From: Nocardioides sp.
GTDB taxonomy: Bacteria; Actinomycetota; Actinomycetes; Propionibacteriales; Nocardioidaceae
Direction of reading: 5' to 3'
Assembly (NCBI GenBank): GCA_037045645.1
Contig: JBAOIH010000001.1
Location: 2,146,001-2,210,000 of the forward strand
DNA length: 64,000 bases
A program made the position numbers and the translations under genes. A model generated the notes under the pieces. It saw only the letters and a list, made by a program, of their open reading frames with translations. It searched no databases and was not told where the DNA came from. Positions 44,042-54,471 of this stretch are shown in pieces; within the stretch, counting starts at the first letter, position 1, and every line of letters begins with the position of its first letter.

Positions 44042-45076
44042 TCACGCCGCGGGGATGAGCTCGCTCAGGATGTCGGTCAGGGTGACGACGCCGAGAACAC
44101 CACCGGTCTGATGGCCGATCGGGACGGACTCGGCGGCATCGTCGACGACTGCCGCGATATGGCTGCTGGTCTCCCGCATCTGCCGCAGTGCCTCGTGCAG
44201 TGCCGTGTTGATGTCGAGACGGAGCAGGTCGCGTACGAGTGGCTGGACGGGGTGGTCCGGGTCGAGGTCGAGGGTGTCGCGCACGTGGACCATGCCGGCG
44301 ATAGTGCCGTCCTGCTCGCGGATCAGGATCCGCAGATGATGGGTGTCCAGCGTGGCTTCTTGCAACTGCGCGACGGTCGCACCGGTCGACACGGCCGCCA
44401 CATCGCGACGATCGTCGAGCAGGTCCGCCACGGTGCGGCTGCGCAACTCGATGGCGCTCTCGATGGGAGCGCGGTACGCCGACTGGAGGGCGCCGACGTT
44501 CGCGGAATGCTCGACCAGCGCGCGCAGCCCTTCGGGGCTCTGCGCTGCGGCCAACTCGTCGACGGGCTCGATGCCGAGGGCGCGCAGGATGCGGTTGGCC
44601 GAGTTGTTCATCGCCAGCAGCAGCGGCCGGGTGGCCCACATGAAGCCGCGCATCGGCAACGCCAAGAGCGTCGCGGAGCGCTCGGGGTGGGCGATCGCCC
44701 ACGACTTGGGCGCCATCTCCCCCACGACCAGGTGCAGGAAGGTCACCACGAACAGCGCCAGGATGAAGGAGGCCACGTCGGCGACCGCCACGGGCAGGCC
44801 GACCGACTCCAGGGGTGGCATCAGCCAGTGGTGGACGGCCGGCTTGGTGATCGCTCCCAGCGCCAGGGTGCATACCGTGATGCCGAGTTGCGCCCCGGCC
44901 AGGACGAGGGTGAGGTCGGCCGCGGACCGCAGGGCCGCGCGGGCACCCGTCGAGGTGTGGGCACGTTCCTCGAGTCGGTGACGTCGAGCGGCGAGCAGCG
45001 CGAACTCGATGGCGACGAAGAACGCCGACGCGGCCAGGATCGCGACGGTGGCGGCAATGACGGCAGTGGTACTCAT
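44042..45076 (-). CDS. CNNM/CorC-type membrane protein with CBS pair
   Basis: A 344-residue protein with the CNNM (DUF21) membrane region, about three to four helices (VIAATVAILAASAFFVAIEF, VADVASFILALFVVTFLH), the short VGEMAPKSWAIAHP motif, and a cytoplasmic CBS pair. It lacks the C-terminal CorC/HlyC domain of its neighbour. Members move or sense magnesium or other divalent ions. Its start overlaps the end of the second CorC gene by 4 bases. Confidence 0.88.
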   Translation of the reverse strand: MSTTAVIAATVAILAASAFFVAIEFALLAARRHRLEERAHTSTGARAALRSAADLTLVLAGAQLGITVCTLALGAITKPAVHHWLMPPLESVGLPVAVADVASFILALFVVTFLHLVVGEMAPKSWAIAHPERSATLLALPMRGFMWATRPLLLAMNNSANRILRALGIEPVDELAAAQSPEGLRALVEHSANVGALQSAYRAPIESAIELRSRTVADLLDDRRDVAAVSTGATVAQLQEATLDTHHLRILIREQDGTIAGMVHVRDTLDLDPDHPVQPLVRDLLRLDINTALHEALRQMRETSSHIAAVVDDAAESVPIGHQTGGVLGVVTLTDILSELIPAA

Positions 45077-46455
45077 CGCTCATCCTCGATCGTGTCGGAC
45101 TCCCCCACGACGGGCTCCGACTCCGGCAGGGTCAATCGCAGTCGCGAGGGCACGTGATTGGCGATCTCCAGCACCTCCACGTGGAGAGTGAGCGGAATCG
45201 GGGTCTCGTCCTCCAGCAGCGCGGTCGCGTCGAGAGGCAACGCGATGTCGACCGTCTGACCCTGCTCCGGGAGTGCACCCACGGAGTCGATGACCAGGCC
45301 GGCGATCGTTTCGTACTCGCCTGGGGGAAGATCGATGCGCAAGGCCCGCTCCACCTCGTCGACGTGGACGTCGCCGTTCATGATCCAGATGCCGTCGTCC
45401 TCGACGGGTTCGGCGTTGAGGTCGTCGGGGTCGTGTTCGTCGGTGATCTCGCCGACGATCTCCTCGGCCAGGTCCTCGATGGTGAGGATGCCGGTGAAGC
45501 CGCCGTACTCGTCGACGACACAAGCCAGCCGTTCCTTCTCATAACGCAACAGGGACAGCGCCGCGGGCAGTTTCATGAGTTCTGGTACGACCAGGGCCGG
45601 TCGCACCAGGTCGGTGATCGGCCCCTCGGTCCGCGGGGCGCCCAATACATCGAGGAGGTGGAGTACGCCGACCACGTTGTCGCCCTCGTCGAGGACCGGG
45701 TAACGGCTTGACCCGGTGCTCATCGACGTCCTGGCCTGCGCCAGAGTGCTCGTGCTCGCCAGGGTGTCGACCCGGCTGCGCGCGATCATGGCGTGGCCGA
45801 CGTCTTGGCGGGGGAAGTCGATGATGCGGTCGATCATGGTGGACAGTTCGTCGTCGAGTTCACCGCTGTCTCGTGACAGTTCCACGACGTGTTCGAGATC
45901 GCTGGCGGTCGCCGCGTGCTCGACATCGTGAACCGGTTCGATGCCCATGGCCTTCAAGAACAATTCGGCCGCCTTGTCGAAGAACCAGATCAGCGGCTTC
46001 ATCACCGCCAGGTAGATCCGCGTCGGGGTGGCCAGCCAGCGCGCGGACCCGTCCGGCCGGGAGATCGCGTAGTTCTTCGGCAGCAACTCGCCGAACAGCA
46101 TCTGCACGATGGTCGAGAACCCCAGTGCCACGATCGATCCCACGCCGAGTGCCCAGGCCGTGGACGACCCGCCGGCCAGGTCTGCCAGCGCGACACCGAT
46201 CAACGGCTCCGCGACATAACCGACCAGAAGACCGGTCACCGTGATGCCGAGTTGGGCACCCGAGAGCATGAAGGAGGTGCGCGAGGTGATGCCGAGTGCG
46301 CGCGCCGCAGCGGCGTCACCTCGCGCTGCGGACGCGGTCAGACGCGACCGGTCGACGGCCATGTACGCGAACTCCTGCGCCACGAAGAACGCAGTCCCGC
46401 CCGTGATGAGGAGGACGACGCACACGCCGACGAGCAACGAAAGCCAAGGGTCCAT
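45073..46455 (-). CDS. CNNM/CorC (HlyC) family ion transporter with CBS pair and CorC_HlyC domain
   Basis: A 460-residue paralogue and operon partner of the preceding protein. The CNNM region has VGVCVVLLITGGTAFFVAQEF and MLFGELLPKNYAISRP. A CBS pair follows (RLACVVDEYGGFTGILTIEDL, EEIVGEITDEHDPDD). The CorC_HlyC domain is at the C-terminus (MNGDVHVDEVERALRID). Likely role: magnesium/cobalt efflux or homeostasis. The start is the ATG giving MDPWLSLLVGV; upstream about 220 bases have no gene. Confidence 0.9.
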   Translation of the reverse strand: MDPWLSLLVGVCVVLLITGGTAFFVAQEFAYMAVDRSRLTASAARGDAAAARALGITSRTSFMLSGAQLGITVTGLLVGYVAEPLIGVALADLAGGSSTAWALGVGSIVALGFSTIVQMLFGELLPKNYAISRPDGSARWLATPTRIYLAVMKPLIWFFDKAAELFLKAMGIEPVHDVEHAATASDLEHVVELSRDSGELDDELSTMIDRIIDFPRQDVGHAMIARSRVDTLASTSTLAQARTSMSTGSSRYPVLDEGDNVVGVLHLLDVLGAPRTEGPITDLVRPALVVPELMKLPAALSLLRYEKERLACVVDEYGGFTGILTIEDLAEEIVGEITDEHDPDDLNAEPVEDDGIWIMNGDVHVDEVERALRIDLPPGEYETIAGLVIDSVGALPEQGQTVDIALPLDATALLEDETPIPLTLHVEVLEIANHVPSRLRLTLPESEPVVGESDTIEDER

Positions 46456-46679
46456 GGTCGATGCGCGGCGGCGCGTACTCCTTTGTGGTTTTTGGGTGGG
46501 GGTGTCACGTCGAATCCGGCGACAGAGTCTGGATCCGCTGGTCCAACGTCCGACGATCTTCGGTAGTTCCGGGTGGCGCTTCGACGGGCGCCGCTGAATC
46601 GTCGCACAGCGCCGCCGGAGAGGCGCATCGCTCGCCTGGGCGAGGAAGGGACCTGGTCCGCGGGGCGCGGCCGGTGAGC

Positions 46680-47489
46680 TCAGCCGTGGTAGGTCGCGAT
46701 CCGCTGCCCGTCGAGTTCGTGGACCCGGACGGGAAGTCCGTAGACGCGGGTCAGCACCTCGTCGTCGATGACCTCCTCGGGTGAGCCGCAGGCCGCGATC
46801 CGGCCCGCACGCATGGCGACGATCGTGTCGGCGTAGCACGAGGCGACGTTGAGGTCATGCAGGACGACGACGACCGTACGACCCAGCTCACGAGCTGCGG
46901 CTCGCAACCGACGCATCATCGTCGCGGCGTGCCGCAGGTCGAGGTTGTTGAGAGGCTCGTCGAGGAGTACGAAGTCGGTGTCCTGGCATAGCACCATCGC
47001 CACGAAGGCACGCTGGCGCTGGCCACCTGAGAGCTGATCGAGGAACCGGTCGGCCAGATCGGTCAGGTCGAAGTGAGCCAGCGCTCGTTCGACGTGGGCC
47101 AGATCGTCGGATCCCGGGCGCCCCTTGGAGTGCGGGTAGCGGCCGAAGGTCACCAGGTCGCGCACCGAAAGGCGGATGTCGAGGTGGTTGTCCTGACGCA
47201 GCACCGCGAGTTTGCGCGCCAAGACGTCGGAGGCCGTGCTCGATACGTCGAGCCCGTCGACGGTGACCCGGCCTCCGTCGGCCCGCAGCAGGCGCCCCAC
47301 GACCGAGAGCAGCGTCGATTTGCCGGCACCGTTGGGGCCGATGAGGGCTGTAACGCCGCCGCGCGGCAAGTCGAGGCTGACAGCGTCGAGCACGACCGTG
47401 GCGCCGTATGCCTTGCTGACCCCGTCGGCACGGATGCCGTCGCAGTCGGCGTCGATCGTCGGCGTGGATCTGGACCTGAGGATGGTCAT
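46680..47489 (-). CDS. Iron-siderophore ABC transporter ATP-binding protein
   Basis: A 269-residue ATPase of the FecE/FhuC type. Walker A is ALIGPNGAGKSTLL, the signature motif is LSGGQRQRAFVAMVL, and Walker B is FVLLDEPLNNLDLR. It energises uptake through the two permeases encoded just upstream; its ATG overlaps the permease stop by 4 bases. It is the last gene of the iron operon. Confidence 0.94.
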   Translation of the reverse strand: MTILRSRSTPTIDADCDGIRADGVSKAYGATVVLDAVSLDLPRGGVTALIGPNGAGKSTLLSVVGRLLRADGGRVTVDGLDVSSTASDVLARKLAVLRQDNHLDIRLSVRDLVTFGRYPHSKGRPGSDDLAHVERALAHFDLTDLADRFLDQLSGGQRQRAFVAMVLCQDTDFVLLDEPLNNLDLRHAATMMRRLRAAARELGRTVVVVLHDLNVASCYADTIVAMRAGRIAACGSPEEVIDDEVLTRVYGLPVRVHELDGQRIATYHG

Positions 47490-48511
47490 GTGAGGTTCCT
47501 CCGGGCTCGGTGCAGGAGCAGTGCGATGAAGGTAAGGCCGCCGACGAACTCGATGACGACCGACAACGTCGTGGTGACCTCGAGGACTCGCTCGAGGAGG
47601 AACTGGCCACCGACCAGCGTGCAGATCGCGGCTAGGCCGGCCATCGGCAGGACCACGGCATGGCGGTGGGTACCGGCGAGTTGATAGGCGAGGTGTGCGA
47701 CGAGCAGGCCGAAGAACGTGATCGGTCCGACCAGCGCGGTGGAGACCGAGACCAGGACGGCCACGACCGTGAGGACCCGGGTCACCTCGCGGCGATGGTC
47801 GACGCCCAGGTTGGTGGCGGTGGCGGGGCCGAGCGCCAACACGTCGAAGACGTGCAGGCGACGTACGACGAACACCGTGGCGCCGCCGACAATGGCCGCC
47901 GAGATCCACACCAGATCCTCGTCGACCGTGGTGAACGACGCGAACATCAGGTCCTGCAGGATCTGGAACTCGCTCGGGTCGATGAGCCGTTGCAAGAAGC
48001 CCGCCAGACTGCGAAACAGGGTCGCGAACACCATGCCGACCAGCAGCAGTACGTGCAGTTCGCGCCGGCCCGAGGTGAACAGCCAGCGGAAGAGTGTCAG
48101 CGCGAACGCCACCATCAGCAGGGTCTCGACCACGAACACCAACCGGGGGTCGGTGTCACGGAAGAGTTGCGCGGTGAAGACGAAGACCACGACGGTCTGG
48201 AGCAGGATGTAGAGCGCGTCGAAACCCATCAGCGACGGAGTCAGGATCCGGTTGCCGGTGACGGTCTGGAAGAGCACCGTCGACACCGCGATGGCCCAGC
48301 CCACGATGACGAGTGCGACGAGGCGCCGGATCCGCAGCGGCACCACGAACTCCGCGTAGCCGTTGGTGTCGGCCAGCAGGAACCCGGCGATGACGGCGAG
48401 CGTGACCGTCGCGAGGATGCCGACCCGGACCCACGGTCGGAGGACGGGGCGCGCGCCGGCGACCGAGGTGAGCTGCGGGGTGCGGTGAGGAGAGGTGTCA
48501 GTGCGCGGCAT
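47486..48511 (-). CDS. Iron-siderophore ABC transporter permease (FecCD family), second subunit
   Basis: A 341-residue polytopic permease of the FecCD/BtuC fold. It has GFLLADTNGYAEFVVPLRIRR, VSTVLFQTVTGNRILTPSLMG, and a conserved ATNLGVD segment, all characteristic of the iron-chelate group. It overlaps the upstream permease by 14 bases and the ATPase by 4. It pairs with the other permease as a heterodimer. Confidence 0.92.
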   Translation of the reverse strand: MPRTDTSPHRTPQLTSVAGARPVLRPWVRVGILATVTLAVIAGFLLADTNGYAEFVVPLRIRRLVALVIVGWAIAVSTVLFQTVTGNRILTPSLMGFDALYILLQTVVVFVFTAQLFRDTDPRLVFVVETLLMVAFALTLFRWLFTSGRRELHVLLLVGMVFATLFRSLAGFLQRLIDPSEFQILQDLMFASFTTVDEDLVWISAAIVGGATVFVVRRLHVFDVLALGPATATNLGVDHRREVTRVLTVVAVLVSVSTALVGPITFFGLLVAHLAYQLAGTHRHAVVLPMAGLAAICTLVGGQFLLERVLEVTTTLSVVIEFVGGLTFIALLLHRARRNLT

Positions 48512-49460
48512 CGGGGCTCCTGCGCAACAGCAACCAGAGGAAGATGACCGCGCCCACCACACCCATGACGGAGCCGACCGGCACCTCGTACGGATAACGG
48601 ATGAGGCGACCGACGATGTCGCAGGCCAGGACCATCGCGGCGCCCAGCAAGGCCACCCACGGCAGGCCCCGACGGGCGTGATCGCCGACCAGCATGCTTA
48701 CGACATTGGGCACCACCAGGCCCAGGAAGGGAATGACGCCGACTGTCACCACCACGACCGCGCTGATGACCGCGACGAGGGACAGGCACAGGGCGAGTAC
48801 CACGCGGTAGTTGAGTCCCACGCTGGTCGCGAAGGACTCCCCCATGCCCGCGACGGTGAACCGGTCGGCGGCGAGAAAGGCTATGGCCACGAGCGCCGCC
48901 GCCACCCAGAGGAGTTCGTAGCGGCCGCGCAGTACGCCGGAGAAGTCGCCGGTCATCCAACTGTTGAGGGTCTGCATGAGGTCGTATTGGAAGGCCAGGA
49001 AGGTCGTGGCAGCTCCGACGACACCGGCAAGCATCATCCCGACCACCGGCACCAGGACGGTCGAGGTCGCCGGCAGCAGGCGTACGACCCTGAGGAAGAT
49101 CCAGGTGCCGAGAAGCGCGAACACGCACGCGAACAGCATCTTGCCCATCAGGGAGACGCCGGGCCACAGGAGCGTCACGAGCACGAGACCGAGGCCGGCC
49201 GCCTCGGTGGTGCCGACCATCGACGGTTCGACGAACCGGTTCCGCACGGCCAATTGCATCAGCAGGCCGGAGACGGCCATTGCCATGCCGGCCAGGACGA
49301 GCGAGATCGTGCGGGGCATCCGCGAGACCATGAGGATCTCGAAGTCGAGGGCCGAGACCCCGATCGTGGTACTGACCGCCGCGAGGACGAGCACGCCGAC
49401 CACCCCGCCGACCAGGGCGATCGGCGGGGTGTGTACGCGGGGCGAGGTAAGGGTGGACAT
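48498..49460 (-). CDS. Iron-siderophore ABC transporter permease (FecCD family), first subunit
   Basis: A 320-residue permease. FecCD features include LMVSRMPRTISLVLAGMAMA, VSGLLMQLAVRNRFVEPSMVG, ESFATSVGLNY and GVIPFLGLVVPNVVSML. It starts 16 bases after the substrate-binding lipoprotein gene and overlaps the second permease. Together they form the membrane channel of the iron operon. Confidence 0.92.
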   Translation of the reverse strand: MSTLTSPRVHTPPIALVGGVVGVLVLAAVSTTIGVSALDFEILMVSRMPRTISLVLAGMAMAVSGLLMQLAVRNRFVEPSMVGTTEAAGLGLVLVTLLWPGVSLMGKMLFACVFALLGTWIFLRVVRLLPATSTVLVPVVGMMLAGVVGAATTFLAFQYDLMQTLNSWMTGDFSGVLRGRYELLWVAAALVAIAFLAADRFTVAGMGESFATSVGLNYRVVLALCLSLVAVISAVVVVTVGVIPFLGLVVPNVVSMLVGDHARRGLPWVALLGAAMVLACDIVGRLIRYPYEVPVGSVMGVVGAVIFLWLLLRRSPDAAH

Positions 49461-49475
49461 GGCCTCAGGCCGACA

Positions 49476-50450
49476 TCAGGCGATGCCTGCCTTGATCTCC
49501 TCGATCAGGGTGCCGAGGCCGGTAAGGCCACCCACGACGATGTACCAGGCCTCGCCGTCCACGTAGGTGACCCGATCGTCCTGCCAGGCCTTGGTCGCGT
49601 GGACCAACTGGTTGTCGAGGACCTCTTCGGCGGAGTCGCCCGACTCGCCGATGGCCGCGTCACGGTCGACGACGAAGAGCATGTCGGGGTCGGCCTCTCG
49701 TACGAACTCGAACGAGACCGCCTCTCCGTGGCGCGACTCGGTGTCGCCAAGTTCGCCGGTCGCCGCCTCGACGCCGAAATCCTCGTGGAGGAAGCCGAAG
49801 CGGGAGTTGAGGCTGTACGCGGTGATCTCTCCTCCGCTCGTCAGCAGCACCAGCGCGGTGCCGGCGTCCGCGGCGCCTTCGTTGATCTCGGCGACCTGCT
49901 CGTCGTACTCGGCCAACTTCGCCTCGGCCTCGGCGGTCTTGTCGAAGATCTTGGCGAGTTCGAGGACGTTGGTCTTGGCCGACGCCAGATAGTCGGTCTC
50001 GTCCACCGACATGTCGAGCACGGGGACACCGTCGAAGGCGTCGGCAAGGGTGTCGTGCATCTCCGAGGAACGGCCGCCCACGATGATCAGGTCGGGCTCG
50101 GTCTGTGGAATCGCCTCAAGGTCGGGCTCGAAGAGGTCACCCACGCCGACATAGTCGTCACCCTCGTACTTCTCGAGGTAGGACGGGGCAGCGCCCTTGG
50201 CCACGCCGGAGACGGCGTCCACTCCCAACGCGTCGAGGGTGTCGAGGACACCCATGTCGTACACGACGACGCTCTCGGGGTTGAGCGGGACCTCCTCGCT
50301 GCCGCGCGAGTCGGTGACCGTGATGGTCTCGACCTGCGTGCTGTTCGACTCGGCGTCGCTGCCGCAGGCCGTCAGGGTGAGCAGCCCCGCGGCCAGCAGC
50401 GGCGTGAGGCCGCGGACGTACGGGTGTCGAAGTGTGGGTCGACTGATCAT
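49476..50450 (-). CDS. Siderophore-binding lipoprotein (CeuE/YclQ-type) of the iron ABC transporter
   Basis: A 324-residue periplasmic-type binding protein. The lipobox LLTLTACGS near residue 28 marks a lipoprotein. The mature part has the FepB/CeuE fold: PESVVVYDMGVLDTLDALG, FEPDLEAIPQTEPDLIIVGG, and VVDRDAAIG with a C-terminal IEEIKAGIA. Resemblance is nearest to petrobactin/anguibactin-type binders, but the ligand cannot be fixed by eye. It is the first gene of the operon, behind an iron box at 50466-50484. Confidence 0.93.
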   Translation of the reverse strand: MISRPTLRHPYVRGLTPLLAAGLLTLTACGSDAESNSTQVETITVTDSRGSEEVPLNPESVVVYDMGVLDTLDALGVDAVSGVAKGAAPSYLEKYEGDDYVGVGDLFEPDLEAIPQTEPDLIIVGGRSSEMHDTLADAFDGVPVLDMSVDETDYLASAKTNVLELAKIFDKTAEAEAKLAEYDEQVAEINEGAADAGTALVLLTSGGEITAYSLNSRFGFLHEDFGVEAATGELGDTESRHGEAVSFEFVREADPDMLFVVDRDAAIGESGDSAEEVLDNQLVHATKAWQDDRVTYVDGEAWYIVVGGLTGLGTLIEEIKAGIA

Positions 50451-50465
50451 TCCAGAACTCCTGAC

Positions 50466-50484
50466 TTTGCTTAGACTTACCTAA
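50466..50484 (-). promoter_or_regulatory. DtxR/IdeR iron box upstream of the siderophore operon
   Basis: Minus-strand TTAGGTAAGTCTAAGCAAA matches 15 of 19 positions of the DtxR/IdeR consensus TTAGGTTAGGCTAACCTAA. It lies 16 bases before the binding-protein start codon. Iron-loaded repressor bound here would shut off the operon. Confidence 0.82.
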
Positions 50485-50547
50485 GTAAGGCAACCCTAAC
50501 GTCAAGTGTTCGGTCGCGTGGATCCGGGGGCCTCCGGACGGATCAGG

Positions 50548-51047
50548 TCAGCGGCCGTCCAGCCGCTCGAGCACCTCGGCGATGACGTCGTCGAGGGGCG
50601 CCGAGATGTCGACGGTCACGCCGTTCTCGTCGGGAGCGAGGTCCTCCAATGTGGCGAACTGGGACTGCAACAGGCTGGCCGGCATGAAGTGCTCACGCGC
50701 GTTCACCCGCTCGGTGATCACGTCGGCGGTCCCGGCCAGATGTACGAACACGGTGTCCGGGGAACCCTCACGCAGGACGTCCCGATAGGCCCGGCGCAGC
50801 GCCGAACACGAGACCCCGGTGCCCTGACCTGCGGCGGCGTGACGGGCGGTCCAGGCGGCGAGCTCGCGAAGCCAGGGCCATCGGTCCTCGTCCGTCAGGG
50901 GTGTCCCGCTCGACATCTTGTCGATGTTGGCCTGCGGGTGGAACTCGTCACCTTCGGCGAAGACAAGACCGAGCGCGTCGGACACCGGTCGTCCGACAGC
51001 ACTCTTGCCGGTGCCGGAGACGCCCATGAACACGACATGTCGAGGCA

Positions 51048-51048
<1 letters not shown>
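50548..51048 (-). CDS. gntK: Gluconokinase (GntK type)
   Basis: Phosphorylates gluconate to 6-phosphogluconate. The 166-residue protein has the P-loop FMGVSGTGKSAVGRPV, the conserved FAEGDEFHPQANIDKM and SGTPLTDEDRWPWL regions, and AREHFMPASLLQSQF. Size and motifs match GntK/IdnK. Its ATG overlaps the permease stop by one base, so it is the second gene of a gluconate operon. No gntR regulator is adjacent. Confidence 0.95.
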
Positions 51049-52439
<1,391 letters not shown>

Positions 52440-52637
52440 GCCGACCAGTCTGCCGTGCTCATGCCGTGGTGGCGAGGGCGACCACGACATGAGCCAGAGC
52501 GGCGGCACTCGCCGTCGTCATGACCGTGTTGGACGAGTTGGCGAACCGCTTCACGGGATATCAACTGGCCAGACCCGGCGGTTTGGGTTGGGCGATGGCT
52601 GCGATCAGCTCATCGTCGAGCGGCGCCTGGGGTCCCG

Positions 52638-53120
52638 CTACCCGGCGGGACCAGAGTGGCGGTGAAGAGTGGCCAGGTCATGCAGGTCGACGCCACGCAG
52701 CTGGTAGCCGCTGTGGAAGTAGCGTTGCCCTTCAGCGGTGTAGCAGGGGACGGTGCGGTTCTCGAGCTGTCCGGTCGTGAACCACTCGCTGCGGAAGTGC
52801 CACCACGTTCCATCGGGTGCCTGCTGTCGCGCGTCCCCCGACGGGTCGAGCTGCAGCGGGTGAAGGTCGACCACGCGACCGTCGGATGCCTCCAACTCGA
52901 GGCGAGTCGGGCGCTCGTCAAGCCTTTCGTGATAGCCGAGGTCCTCGAGGGCTGCGATGAGTTCGTCTTCGCGGCTGGCGTCGAAGTCGACGTCGACGTC
53001 TTGGTGGTCTCTCGTCTGTTGCCCGACCAGCGCGTCGATCCCCCATCCTCCTTCCAGCCAATAACGGCATCCGATGGACTCGATGACATCGAGCACCTGC
53101 ATCAGGTCCTTCAAGGGCAT
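52638..53120 (-). CDS. Lincosamide-nucleotidyltransferase-like protein (Lnu family)
   Basis: A 160-residue small nucleotidyltransferase; LnuA is about 161. The active-site segment YWLEGGWGIDALVGQQTRDH followed by DVDVDFD supplies the metal-binding aspartates (GGWGxD and DxDxD). The C-terminal FHSGYQLRGVDLHDL is also Lnu-like. Such enzymes adenylate lincosamides or aminoglycosides, but many chromosomal relatives do not confer resistance. The ATG at 53120 is taken; a GTG three codons earlier is possible. Confidence 0.78.
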   Translation of the reverse strand: MPLKDLMQVLDVIESIGCRYWLEGGWGIDALVGQQTRDHQDVDVDFDASREDELIAALEDLGYHERLDERPTRLELEASDGRVVDLHPLQLDPSGDARQQAPDGTWWHFRSEWFTTGQLENRTVPCYTAEGQRYFHSGYQLRGVDLHDLATLHRHSGPAG

Positions 53121-53173
53121 CGTCGGATTCACGGACCTAGGGTAGGCGAATCCGCTGCAGCCAACCGGGAGGC

Positions 53174-53323
53174 TCAGTGGTGACCCTTGAGCACCATGCG
53201 CAGGTTGATCACGGCAAACCTGACGGCCTGTCGTACGACGCTCTTGCGGCACCGCAGCCTGCGCTCCGTCGGCAGCGGCGAGCGACTGAGATCGGCGACG
53301 GGTTCATCGATGGATTCAGACAT
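53174..53323 (-). CDS. Small basic hypothetical protein (49 residues)
   Basis: Starts MSESIDEPVADLSRSPL and ends RFAVINLRMVLKGHH, with an arginine-rich centre (LPTERRLRCRKSVVRQ). The sequence CGGAGTGATCGAC before the ATG supplies a Shine-Dalgarno inside the end of the preceding tiny gene, with 5 bases between stop and start. This argues for translational coupling. I do not recognise it. Confidence 0.5.
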   Translation of the reverse strand: MSESIDEPVADLSRSPLPTERRLRCRKSVVRQAVRFAVINLRMVLKGHH

Positions 53324-53328
53324 GTCGA

Positions 53329-53448
53329 TCACTCCGGGATGAACTGCCAGCCCCAGCGGGCCTTGGCCTTGTGGATGAACAAGTGATGCAACATCAGCTT
53401 GGCCCAATGGCCAGCCAGGCCGATCTCGCCTCTCGTGTTGGCCGTCAT
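53329..53448 (-). CDS. Tiny hypothetical protein (39 residues) coupled to the next gene
   Basis: Starts MTANTRGEIGLAGHWAKL and ends KARWGWQFIPE. AGGAGG is present but only two bases from the ATG, a short spacing. The reading frame is open on the upstream side to the phnA stop without an ATG. The balanced composition (His, Trp, Lys) is unlike the arginine-rich antisense frames nearby. It could also be the tail of a decayed gene. Function unknown. Confidence 0.45.
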   Translation of the reverse strand: MTANTRGEIGLAGHWAKLMLHHLFIHKAKARWGWQFIPE

Positions 53449-53517
53449 CGCCTCCTGGTTCAAGCTGGCGCCGTGGGTGCGCAGGTGCCGGTAGCACGTC
53501 TGCGCCGGCGTGGCGGC

Positions 53518-53865
53518 TCAGGCCTTCTTGACCACGCTCGACTTGAGTTGCATGGGGCCAAACCCCTCGACGTTGGCTTCGAGGTCATGGTCGCCGACAC
53601 CATCAACGAGTCGGATGCTGCGGACCTTGGTGCCGGCCTTGATCGGCTTCGGCGCGCCTTTGACCTTGAGGTCCTTCACGATCGTGACATCGTCGCCGTC
53701 CGCCAGCACATTGCCAACCGCGTCCCGGATCACTCGGCCGGGCTCGGCGGCAGAGGCGGAGTCCGCGGGGTCCCACTCGTGCCCGCACAGTGAGCAGACC
53801 GTGAGGCCGCCGAGTTCATAGGTGTGTTCACTCGCGCACTCGGGGCAGGTCGGTTGGTCACTCAC
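53518..53865 (-). CDS. phnA: PhnA/YjdM family zinc-ribbon protein
   Basis: A 115-residue protein. The N-terminal zinc ribbon is TCPECASEHTYELGGLTVC then SLCGHEW. The C-terminal SH3-like YjdM domain has DGDDVTIVKDLKVKG and DHDLEANVEGFGPMQL. The family was named for a phosphonate locus, but most members are unlinked to phosphonate use and are of unknown role, as here. It is upstream of the two tiny genes on the same strand. Confidence 0.92.
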   Translation of the reverse strand: MSDQPTCPECASEHTYELGGLTVCSLCGHEWDPADSASAAEPGRVIRDAVGNVLADGDDVTIVKDLKVKGAPKPIKAGTKVRSIRLVDGVGDHDLEANVEGFGPMQLKSSVVKKA

Positions 53866-53886
53866 TGCGCCATTGTCTCAGGTGAC

Positions 53887-54471
53887 CTAGGTCGACATCT
53901 CGCGGCGGCCGATCAGCCTCACGCCCGCGCAGGCGAACACCACGGCGATGCCGGCGAGGATCAGGCTCTCGCGGCGCCACGCTTGCGTGAATGGCCCGTG
54001 CCTGATCAGCCACTCCGGCAGCCCTAGCAGGGTCCCGAGGAGGGCGACGACCGCGCCGGCTGCCAGCAGTAGCCACAGGATCGAGAACGCCCGCGGCGCG
54101 ATGGCTACCATCAGGGTCGCCACTGCGACGAACAGCACGGCCACCGGCCATTGCCCGAGGACCTGTTGTACGGCGTGCGTGCGGGTAGCCCCGAGAGCGG
54201 GCGCCGAGAGGGCGGCACCGCCAGCAGCGGCGAGCAGCAGCACCGCCACACCGACGGCCGCCGCGATGGTCCGAGAGGCCAGCAGGCCGCGCGGTCTCAG
54301 GCCGGTTCCCCGGAGCAACTCGATCAGCCCCTCGGACTCGTCCCGGACAATGCCCGCCATCACCGAGAGGCCACGAGCGGTGGCGAGTAAGGCCGCCAGA
54401 ACGCCCGCGTAACGCAGGTAGGCCGGGGCCGGATCAGCCGCGGCCATGGGAGCAGACGCCGGACAGTACAA
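53887..54471 (-). pseudogene. Truncated ABC-2 type permease (antibiotic/polyketide exporter family), N-terminal half missing
   Basis: About 190 residues match the C-terminal half of the 520-residue ABC-2 exporter permeases: GVLAALLATARGLSVMAGIV, RDESEGLIELLRGTGLRPR, VLLLAAAGGAALSAPALG, LFVAVATLMVAIAPRAFS and the final LAGIAVVFACAGVRLIGRRE. The region upstream (54472-54591) does not continue it, and no ATPase gene is adjacent. It is most likely a remnant left at the border of the island to the right. Confidence 0.65.

Noticed and set aside
46456..46679. Magnesium riboswitch upstream of the CorC genes
   Set aside because: The location is suggestive but I could not build the conserved M-box helices from the sequence.
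52440..52637. Short frames between gntP and the Lnu-like gene, possible gntR remnant
   Set aside because: No helix-turn-helix or any recognisable segment; treated as intergenic.
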